DNA from: Trichobilharzia szidati
Taxonomy: Eukaryota > Platyhelminthes > Trematoda > Strigeidida > Schistosomatidae
Assembly: GCA_944472155.2 (NCBI GenBank)
Contig: OX235271.1
Coordinates: 42,582,633-42,646,632, forward strand
DNA: 64,000 nucleotides
Direction of reading: 5' to 3'
Under the pieces are notes generated by a model. It did no database searches. It saw only the letters and a list, made by a program, of their open reading frames with translations, and had not been told where the DNA came from. The translations under genes and the position numbers were made by a program. Numbering within the stretch: position 1 is the first letter of the stretch; each line of letters begins with the position of its first letter. Shown here piece after piece: positions 55,774-64,000 of this stretch.

Positions 55774-55786
55774 ATGCAAGTATTTT
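55774..55786. repeat. Target-site duplication of the Penelope insertion (right copy)
   Basis: Exact match to 50453-50465. Confidence 0.9.
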
Positions 55787-55868
55787 AATGTACATTTGTC
55801 AGGTGATAAAAGTGAAGAGAACCAAAGATTCAAGAATTTATATATATATATATACAAAGTTTCACAAG

Positions 55869-56534
55869 TTATTTGTCAACAATGGGCCTTTTCTTAGCTT
55901 TCTTCTTTTTATCCTTTACTAGGCTTTGTGTTTTGGTTGGATCTGAGTGTTTAATTGCAGGTTGTTGGGATTTCGATGTAGCGCTCACACGTTTCCCTTT
56001 GGGAATCGGTTTTTTAGGTACAACATGGTTGTTTGTTTTCACCTTCTTCTTAACCGCTACTGACGTTTTCTTTTTTCGATTAACAGAAGGTTTAGAAGAT
56101 TTAGTTAGGTCAGTCATTTCAACATCGGAATCTTCATTATCATCACCATCAAAATCTGTAGTAAACGAGTCCTTCTCGTCACTGTACTCATCGCTGGAAT
56201 CACCTTCCAACTCGAATTCTGGCAGTTCATCTGGAGCTCCTGTAATCTCACTTTTATTGTCATTATCATCTTCATCCATTAGAGCAGCTTCTAGATCGAA
56301 ATCACTCTCTTCACTCTCATCATTATTCGCCTTATCTTGTGCAGCTTTGTCACCACTTATACCAACTTGACCATCCTTTTTAGCTTTCTTTTTACCCTTT
56401 GATTTTGATACATGTGTAACTGTCCGTCCATCATCAATATCATAGGATGAATCACTATGGTCTGAATCTGAATCGTCAGACTCAGATTTTGTTTTCATTG
56501 AATCATACTCTGTAGTTGTGTCAGTTGGTATGGG
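55869..56534 (-). CDS. Terminal coding exon of an acidic, lysine-rich, probably nuclear protein (right-arm copy)
   Basis: Mirror of 3143-3808 with an intact frame, the same splice acceptor (at 56535 on this strand) and the same stop. The only amino-acid difference noticed is Pro for Ser in DELPEFELEG. Retention of an intact frame in both arms, while every transposon around them is broken, is consistent with selection or with recent duplication or gene conversion. The Penelope insertion lies only about 80 bp downstream of the stop and may affect this copy's 3' end. Confidence 0.6.
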   Translation of the reverse strand, partial: PIPTDTTTEYDSMKTKSESDDSDSDHSDSSYDIDDGRTVTHVSKSKGKKKAKKDGQVGISGDKAAQDKANNDESEESDFDLEAALMDEDDNDNKSEITGAPDELPEFELEGDSSDEYSDEKDSFTTDFDGDDNEDSDVEMTDLTKSSKPSVNRKKKTSVAVKKKVKTNNHVVPKKPIPKGKRVSATSKSQQPAIKHSDPTKTQSLVKDKKKKAKKRPIVDK

Positions 56535-57447
56535 CTGTGGGGAAAAGATAAACAAAAAGTAATCAAAAAAAACTCAACGATATAAACAGTTTTCGAGGAA
56601 AGTTCAAGATTAGGAAACAAACGATTGACTGAGCATACTAGTAAACTCATATACATTAGTACACACTGATAGACTGTGTTGAGCAATGCATGAATTGCAG
56701 TTAACTGACTTAGCTTCTCACTTGATGATCTCGAACCTGTTCCAACAAGCAAAGTTCAAACAGCTAGACAATATCCCCCCACTGTTACACAAAAGACATA
56801 GATCATAGTCTAGCGTACCACTAATTAATGTCATACTGGTTTACAATACACATACTGCATCAGGCTGATTGGTTTGAACGTACAATTTAAACAAAGAGTG
56901 ACTATTCAGAGTCCTGTATCTGACAGGAGGATTCGAACAGCCAGATTACACTGTTAAATGAGACAAGCACTATCTGTCAAATTGATACTAGTGTGGTGAC
57001 TTGAGACGAGAAGACATGAGCTGGCATACTTTGCTCAATGGACAGTTATGTACAAGATAACATTGTCTAACGAAGCCTTTATGAAATGAATCTGAGGCAG
57101 TCAGCACATAACTTTTGTAATCTCAGTTGATGGAGTATCCGAGACATGTCCTAAAGACGTTTCGACACTGCTGCAGCAACTAAAGCCTTCACTTTAAATA
57201 TCACCCCAATACGGTATCACTAACTCATATGGTAACCGATGTTCAGTCTGGAAATAAACAGATAAACAACGGATTTTCCTTTCTCACGTATACAACACTG
57301 ACGATATATGTATAAATATATGTGTGTATATAATTGTTTCCTTGCGTAAATATACTTTCCGTCTTACCTCGCTGTGTTTTCCCGCCTAAGTGGCGGGGTG
57401 GGAAGTCGGGTAGCTGCTGTATACTTTGTTGGCGTAGACAAGCGACA
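56535..57447. other. Intron and upstream sequence in the right arm
   Basis: Mirror of 2230-3142. It contains a CCCGCCTAAGTGGCGGG hairpin (about 57380-57396) and no exon I could define with confidence. Confidence 0.4.
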
Positions 57448-57803
57448 AATATAATCCTTACAAACCAACTCTTGAGAATATGAACTGGTTGCGGAATAAG
57501 CAGCATAATGTAGCTCTTTTAAAAGCTGTTGTAAAATGTTGTGAAACAATTTTTCCGTTAACGTCTCACATGAAATGTAGTCTTGGGAACACTGATTCTT
57601 CTTAGAGCCATAGACATCTTGGTGCTTTCTAAATCCACATGGATTTATTTTAGGAATTCCATCAAATATCTATTTCTGCAGAGTAGATCACGAATATTAC
57701 CGAGTTCCTTGTTAAGACTGACTGACTGGTTTCAGCACAGAACCGGGAATACTAGTAAATAAAGAAACCGTATCAAAACTTGTCATAATTTCATGGTTGG
57801 TGA

Positions 57804-58082
57804 ATGCCAAAGATGTGGTTCCCGAAATGGCAGAACAACTGTGTCTATAGGATAAAGTGTTCAGAATGGGAAGCCTGCCATATAGGAGAAAGCAGTAGAC
57901 AGGTGAAAGTCAGAGTAAATGAACATAGACTGTGCATGAAACATCCACCTAGAAATGAAGTGGAATTAAAAAGTCTAGAAAGAAGATCAGTTATATTAAT
58001 GCATGTTGTAGACGGCGGACATAAATTGATTTCGACAATGCCGAAAAGGCTTTCATTCACACAAAGAAAGGCTGACCTCTGA
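57804..58082 (+). pseudogene. Penelope-like GIY-YIG endonuclease fragment
   Basis: CVYRIKCSEWEACHIGESSR followed by VKVRVNEHRL is the start of a GIY-YIG domain as attached to Penelope-like RTs (compare CSCGARYIGRCMR in PLE1). The YIG/YVG triplet is HIG here. MHVVDGGHKLISTMPKRL follows, resembling IIETGHKI. No RT is attached in frame. It is outside the large inverted repeat. Confidence 0.7.
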
Positions 58083-58899
58083 AGCCTTGCACATTTTAAC
58101 CACGTCGAATGAAGTAAATAGGAGAGAAGGGATAGACTTAACACCTATATGGCAGACTCTACTGAAGCAAAGCAGATGAGGGAAAAAATTCAATCATATA
58201 TTATGACCACTGTGAAATATTATCATGTTTTGACGTGTTTTCCACATAACAAACAATATACATACACTCGTACAGGCAAATACACATATATGACAATTTG
58301 ACAAATTGACAACATCTCGCGAAATTTGTCTTCTACATGCCTCATTCAAATTTATTAAAGGGACTAATTGTTTTAATTTGACATCAGTCATTACTAATAT
58401 GTTATGACTGTTTACATTCTTCTATTGGTACAAATGTCTACCCACAAGTGACCTTCAAAGGAGCTAACTTCAATTTATTTAGTTTTTGACTATATAATTT
58501 AGATGGTCGATAAAACCCGAATAATTCTGCTGCTGAAGAAGTTGTGGCCTACACGGAGAAACATTCAAAAAAATCTTGTTTTGATATTTTTCGTAAACAC
58601 TCTGGGATTATTTAAAATAATATATGATAAATATTCCCATAGTTTCCATAGTACGATATAAGTCGTATAATTCAAATTCAATCCAATCTAAACTTACATT
58701 CACATAACTAGATCGCTTGAAACATTGTTTTCACTCAAATACTGTGAAAAGGAATATTTAACAGATTAACTGAAAAATAAAAAGACAGTTGCAGCGAAGG
58801 AAATTTTCTTTTCGAGGAAGTCATCAACTAGCCTGTACATTCTTGTATTTACAATAAATGAATGGGAAAGTTCCAGAATAATTTCCGATTAAGGGTCAA
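58083..58899. other. Unclassified interval
   Basis: AT-rich with no supported feature. Confidence 0.35.
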
Positions 58900-59220
58900 A
58901 TTAATAAAATTACAATTAGGAATTAAAATGCCATAATAAACAGATGGACGGATAAAACTCAAACACAGTAGCATCGTAATTACTGAGAAGATTGATAAAT
59001 CGTGCAGTTAGGGGTTAGAAATGTAGAAATAACAAAATAGACAGGATGTTTGGATAAAAAAATCTAGTGGGATCATAACTAATATGACGAATAATTGTTT
59101 ATGCAATTAAGGATTAAATATGTAGAAATAATAAAATGAAAAAACAGACAGGTAGTGTAAATAGGGATTAAGAAAAACTTAAAAATAACATGAATAAACA
59201 GGAAGTTTGGATAAGAAAGG
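58900..59220. repeat. Diverged short tandem array of about four units
   Basis: Related blocks recur at about 58912, 59007, 59105 and 59165: TTAGGAATTAAAATG, TTAGGGGTTAGAAATG, TTAAGGATTAAATATG and GGGATTAAG, each followed by an ATAA- and ACAGG-rich part. It lies where the 3' region of the adjacent minus-strand Penelope copy would be, similar to the array at 53590. Confidence 0.6.
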
Positions 59221-59221
59221 C

Positions 59222-59344
59222 GATGGGATAGTCACTATTAAAAGAATTACCTGTTTTTGATGGCCATGGCAGGGACAAGGGTTGGACATATTTCTTTTGG
59301 ATACATAGCGTGAGTCTGAGTTTTTGGATAGCTAGTGCCTCGAC
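59222..59344 (-). pseudogene. Penelope-like C-terminal tail (part 1, split by an RTE)
   Basis: EALAIQKLRLTLCIQKKYVQPLSLPWP on the minus strand is the protein end. The rest of the same element is at 60653-61110; the RTE between them separates the ALAIQK block from HLGIAKAL. Confidence 0.75.
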
Positions 59345-60620
59345 CGCCAAGTAAAATCCTAAGTCGCATCATCCTGGAGAGAATAAAGGACTCACTGGAT
59401 ACAGAACTCCGACCAGAACAAGTTGGATTCAGGAAAGGCAAATCATGTTCTGACCAAATTGCAGCTCTATGCATCATCATCAAACAAAGCATGGAATGGC
59501 AATCAAACGTCTGCATCAACTTTATAGACTTTGAGAAGGCCTTCGACAGCGCAGCGTTGGCCGCGAAGTAATTTGGAAACTACTCGAGTACTACGGCGTA
59601 CCCCAAATATTCATCAACCTTATTCAACAGCTGTACGACAACGGCACATGTCAAGTGATCCACAACGGAAAACTCAGCGAGGCGTTTGGAGTAAACACAG
59701 GAGTCAGACAAGGGTGCTTATTATCACCAATGATATTCCTAATTGTGGTGGACTGGATTATGCGTCAGACAGTGGGAAACGAGAAGACAGGGATATCCTG
59801 GACCGACGTGAAGAATCTAGAAGACCTGGATTTTGCGGATGATTTATGTTTGATGTCACATAAAATCGAAGACTTACAAGCGAAAACCGACAAACTGGTC
59901 GAAGAAGCAGGCAGTGAAGACAGGACTCCAGGTGAACATAGACAAGACGGAGGTTATGAAAATAACCAACCAACAACAACAACAACAGCAGCATCAACAT
60001 CCAGCGCCAATCACCATCAGCGGGAGGGATTTGAAAGCGGTTACTTCACTCACTGATCTAGGGAGCATTGTCTCAACTACAGGAGGAACGGACGAAGATG
60101 TCAAATCGAGAATCGGGAAGGCGAGAAACACATTCACCAACCTGAAACCAATCTGGAAATCTTCGTCACTCAGCCTGCATCAACAAAAAAATTCGGATTT
60201 TCAATACAAACGTCGTCATTTCTCCTATACGTATCAGAAACTTGGTGGGTCACCAAGAATATTTCCAACAGCCTGTTGCAGACCTTTATCAACAGCTGTC
60301 TTCGTTCAATACTGAAGGTCAGATGGCCGGAAAGAATCACCAACAAGAAACTATGGGGAGAAACAAAACAAAAACCAATCGCCCAACAAATATGCAGGAG
60401 AAAGTGGAGATAGATTGGACACTCGCTGAGGAGGCCACTGGGTGACATCGCGCGTCAGGCCAGTGGTCGAGTGGAACCCGAAAGGGAAGCGGTGAGTGGG
60501 ATGTCCAAGGGTGACATGGAGGAGATCGTGTGAAGAGGAGTCGAAACAGTATGGACTAACATGGATGCAGGTTAAAAGTACAGCAGAAGACAGAAGCGAG
60601 TGGAGACGTGTAGTTGAAGC
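59337..60620 (+). pseudogene. RTE-like reverse transcriptase, second lineage
   Basis: Motifs: ELRPEQVGFRKGKSCSDQIA, CINFIDFEKAFDS (motif A, about 59520), a frameshift at about 59550, then YYGVPQIFINLIQQLYDNGT, NTGVRQGCLLSPMIFLIVVD and LEDLDFADDLCLMSH (motif C FADD, about 59830). A second frame change follows at about 59925, where KTGLQVNIDKTEVMKITNQ leads into a short polyglutamine run encoded by CAA and CAG. Later pieces (SIVSTTGGTDEDVKSRIGKA and a terminal EALCSTRNP) are in shifted frames. It is distinct from the RTE in the arms and related to the decayed copy at 39170-40280. Confidence 0.85.
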
Positions 60621-60652
60621 CCTTTGTTCCACTAGGAACCCAAGGGAACAAT
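59337..60652 (+). mobile_element. RTE-like element (second lineage) inserted in a Penelope copy
   Basis: A 5'-truncated non-LTR element on the plus strand ending in an AATAATACAATAATAATA tail (about 60650-60668). The Penelope sequence on both sides carries AGTGCCT (about 59332-59338 and 60670-60676), fitting a short target-site duplication. The endonuclease and first RT motifs are missing. Confidence 0.8.
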
Positions 60653-61110
60653 AATACAATAATAATAAGTGCCTTGGCGATACCCAGATGTATTAATTTT
60701 ACTCCCTTTGTTAGGTTTGATCGAATCTTGTATACTATTTTGAAGGATTTTTCGAATGGCGATGAATATCCTGAATTGACTAGATTTCCTGTCATTAAAC
60801 TATATACACGTTTTCGTTCTCCTTTTACTAGCCAGGCTGGATAGTATTCACGAACGTGTTTTGCAAGCTGGTGCATGGTACAGCCGTTTTCCACCAAGGT
60901 ACCTTGGAGATTACGCAGTTCTTCTTCAATCACTTCCTCGCTGCATATCTTCCGAATCCTCGAGGAAAGAGCGTATATCAAGTTCCTCCTTCTGCTTAGG
61001 GGTACGAAGCTTTGAAAATTTATGCACTGTCCATTCCATGTAGGCTTTTTTTACACGGACCTTTTCAGAGAGTTGTCGGCGTTTCTGGTCAGATGGATGT
61101 CAAGGAAGTG
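60653..61110 (-). pseudogene. Penelope-like element fragment (part 2)
   Basis: On the minus strand: LIYALSSRIRKICSEEVIEE, LRNLQGTLVENGC, then a jump to LAKHVREYYPAWLVKGERKR, which means most of the GIY-YIG core is deleted. YKIRSNLTKGVKLIHLGIAKAL leads to the RTE insertion. Upstream, near 61000-61060, RKPTWNGQ-like sequence can be read. Confidence 0.75.
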
Positions 61111-63892
61111 GATTACCTGAAATGTTTAAATCAAATTGGAAACCCGGTGAACTTCAGTCAAGTTTGTACAAATTATTTCTCTACAAGCTACTCGACAGCC
61201 ACGTAATCACCAGAAAATTCCAACATTCTCAGACATCAACATCATTACCACTAATTCTCATATGATTCAGTAGGCTCGATCTTTTCCCTGGCTTATCCAA
61301 TTAAATTCAACTTGAACTACTTGAGTGCGTTAATTTATAAGGCACTGCAGGCACTTCGGTCGAATCATTAGTTGGGTGAATCACACGCAAAATTCCACAA
61401 ATGAGAATAAGTGGAGTCAGTGAGAGCATTTCCCTCTCACACCTTCTACATCACAAATCCTCATTCCAGAAGAAACAGAGGATGTCTCACTTGCAGTCAC
61501 CAGATATTTCACAGCATCTTCTTTCGTGAAAGTTGTCGCGTCATCCTTCTGGATATCAGCTGTCAAAATCATCAGTGTTGAAGGCAGTATATAGAATATC
61601 TGAAGAAAGGGAGATAGGGTGGGTGAGAAAGCAGAAAACAAATGTATACACTGTCATTCACACTGTGTTATGCACATTCACCAGTCTCATTCAAACGGTC
61701 AAACGAAATGATGTGAATCAACTTTGTCTTCAAATTATCCATGATATGTGAGAGGTGTATTTATACTTTTTAATGCTAGTGTATGTATGTTACAGGTGAT
61801 ATATGTAATAAGATGTGTAGAGTGACTGTGTGGCCAACACTCAATGAGACTACTTGTCATGTGAGTGTTATTCCCTGAGTGAATCAGTGATCTACTTAGT
61901 TAGCCACTATGCCGCATAATAATTCACTTTTCACTGAGATGGAGAGAGAAGAGTATTTTGGAGAGAACACATGACCTGAAACAAATTGTTGTTGTTGCCG
62001 TCGTCGCCACTATTATCTTTATTGTGAGATGTGAAATATTGAGGTTAGCTTCTCATTCTCCACAAATTCATTCGACTGATCTAATGATATTTTAATCTCG
62101 TGCAGTATTCAGATTAGCTTATGATAAATAAAGTTCAGGAACATTGTCAGGCTGATTTTCGCTTGCCTATCTTTGAGTTTTTGTCATGTGAGAAGTAAAT
62201 CACCTGCAAAATACGGATCTTCTGGTGCCAACTTCTCTGTCCGACTTGCTCCCCTGTTCTCACTACCTTGTTATACAGTCTACCACAGTTGGGACTGTCG
62301 TTGTTGTTTGTAGGCATGTTTGTCATACTGTTGATATTCTTGTGATTTCAACTGAAAAACCTTCATGATTACATATCTGTTATTTCTGCTGATGCATTTG
62401 AGGCTAATTCGTGACATCTGTAAACTTTTCTACTGCACCAATTCTCTAATGTCAACGTTTTATTCGACAAACAATCACTTATGTACAAGAATGCAAATAT
62501 CTCTTATGATGAATCATCTGACATACACATATTAGTTCACCAGGTGATGATTTCCGAAGAAACCCAGGGGCTTTGTTAGAGGATGAATCGAACTAACTGT
62601 CAGCAGTGTTAACTCAGTATGAAACTGAGACTTTCATTTTCACTTCAGTATCGGCTATCACAGAATCACTAGTCAACCGAACCAAAAACTATCTTCAAAA
62701 ATTTCAAAAATCAAACACACACTCCACTTCTAACTAACTAATGGCGGTTGGAATCAGGAGACCTGTTGGCATCGTCTGAGAATCAAAATAGATCACTGTC
62801 CTATGATCCATATATTAATTCGTAAAAGTGGTTAGTGGGATACTCCTAATTTCACTAAATTCAATTACAGTTCTCAGGGTTATGAAAAGTACATGAGCAG
62901 TGAAAAAGTACATGTAAAAAAGATTGAAATATGATGTGAACTAAACACTTTAACTTCACTCACACAGTTGAAGTTAACACACACACACACACGTGCAAAA
63001 TGAAATTCCGGATTCCTTTTCTCACAAGGTGAAAAAAATAATTCAGTCTGTATCTCATGTTTATTCTCATTCAACAGCCAACTACGATTTTCACCTAAAT
63101 ATATACAACAAGAGAAATATGAAGTGAAATTCTCTTCACACAAACCATCAAAAATTTACACACTGCAGCAAACCCCGTAACGCCACATAAACAGAAGAAC
63201 TCAAACGAGAAGAATACAATGAAGGCAAGTTGTATTCTCATCAAAAACATCAATATAAATGACTTTCATCCGTGTGTCCGTAATCTTATTACTGGTCATC
63301 AGTTGTTCAGAGGCACGTCCAAATCACAAACACATTACAGGTGAGTAGACTAGTGTTTTTGTGTCATGTTAGCTGCTCATTGTTGTTGTGTTGTTCCCTC
63401 TATTGGATGAAATTGAAATGAATTTCGACCACATTTTCATTCTCCTCATATTCATGACTAGATTGTTAATAATATAGAACACCCTCTACTCGTGTAATAA
63501 TGCCATGCACATGAATAAAACGCTTCCTGTTTGTTTATTTATGATTGATGAATTAATCAGGTTTGGTGAAACTAAGCATCTCTGTGAAATCTGTTGATAT
63601 GACTCCAGTTTCACGTCGAAAATTGGTTGATAAATTTGGTGAAGAATAAACTGAGAAAAGACGTTCATCACACAGTGGATAAAGCTTTCACCAACAACTT
63701 TATTAATCTGTCGTGAATGAATTTCTCGATGTCATTTGATGTGATTATTGATTCGTGTGAAATGATGAATAAATGATTATTTTTGAAAGTGGAGTTCTAC
63801 GTTGATATTGCTGACTTTAATTCATATCATTGATTATTGTACAAGCAATCAGAACAGGTTCTCGTAAATGTTAAATTGTAATCCCTTCACTA
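61111..63892. other. Long interval with little recognised content
   Basis: No domain-bearing frame was found. It holds a CA microsatellite (about 62975-62992) and scattered short frames. Exons of a host gene could be hidden here but none can be supported. Confidence 0.4.
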
Positions 63893-64000
63893 AGGTCAAC
63901 ATCAAAGTTGATCGACAACCCAAATTTCGCTCCGTTTCCGGCTGTTAGTTGTGGTCAACCAGTGAACAGCGTATATCTGGGTGAGTGCTATGCCGCCACA
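63893..64000 (+). repeat. Interspersed repeat, inverted copy of 41774-41880, running off the window
   Basis: GGTCAACATCAAAGTTGATC through GGTGAGTGCTATGCCGCCACA matches the reverse complement of 41774-41880. The element probably continues beyond the window. Confidence 0.85.

Larger units (their letters stand above)
42288..57447 (-). repeat. Right arm of the giant inverted repeat
   Basis: Reverse copy of 2230-12069, enlarged to 15.2 kb by the 5.3 kb Penelope insertion. See the left arm for the basis. The inner border follows ACCACTGTG at 42288; the outer border is at about 57447, where the left flank and right flank stop matching. Confidence 0.93.

Noticed and set aside
1..64000. CRISPR arrays, rRNA genes, bacterial operons
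   Set aside because: No spaced identical short repeats, rRNA-like sequence or operon arrangement is present; the window is eukaryotic.

Overview
This window looks like repeat-rich nuclear DNA of a parasitic flatworm, most likely a schistosomatid. The reasons are an AT-rich background, genes broken by introns with GT...AG borders, and a mix of RTE-like and CR1-like non-LTR retrotransposons, Penelope-like elements with GIY-YIG endonuclease tails, a Ty3/gypsy LTR element and tRNA-headed SINEs. There is no bacterial gene organisation. Nearly all recognisable coding sequence comes from retrotransposons, and nearly all of it is broken. The species assignment is an inference from element types, not from a marker gene.

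The dominant structure is a very large inverted repeat. The left arm (about 2230-12069) and the right arm (about 42288-57447, reversed) are collinear. Between 4205 and 12069 the two coordinates always sum to 54357, so I see no net indel there and only scattered single-base differences. The right arm is longer because a 5.3 kb Penelope-like insertion (50466-55773) interrupts it; the left arm keeps the empty site (3893-3905). Each arm carries the last coding exon of an acidic/lysine-rich, probably nuclear protein, a decayed Penelope-like copy, a 5'-truncated RTE with 15-bp target-site duplications, a tRNA-SINE, and a small multi-exon gene whose introns each start with the same hairpin. Just inside the arms, 12070-12430 and about 41110-41459 are still inverted relatives but much more diverged.

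The 30 kb between the arms holds a diverged 360-bp tandem pair (12.7-13.4 kb), a CR1-like LINE (13.6-17.2 kb, minus) cut by a gypsy element (17.2-21.7 kb, plus), and a second level of inverted duplication. Unit A (21.7-25.3 kb) is copied in reverse as B (27.1-29.1 kb) and C (36.2-38.9 kb), again with no net indels between ORF landmarks. C ends inside a SINE that looks chimeric. Between B and C lie several inverted copies of a short interspersed repeat, a CR1 tail, a Penelope tail and another CR1 reverse transcriptase.

The outer flanks hold a broken RTE fragment and two foldback elements on the left (0.4-2.0 kb). On the right are Penelope fragments, one split by an RTE insertion (57.8-61.1 kb), then about 2.8 kb with little recognisable content. 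The genes form no pathway. The biology here is structural: a palindrome-like amplicon with gene copies in its arms and transposons marking its history. A sex-chromosome (W) or other ampliconic location is possible but cannot be shown from this sequence.
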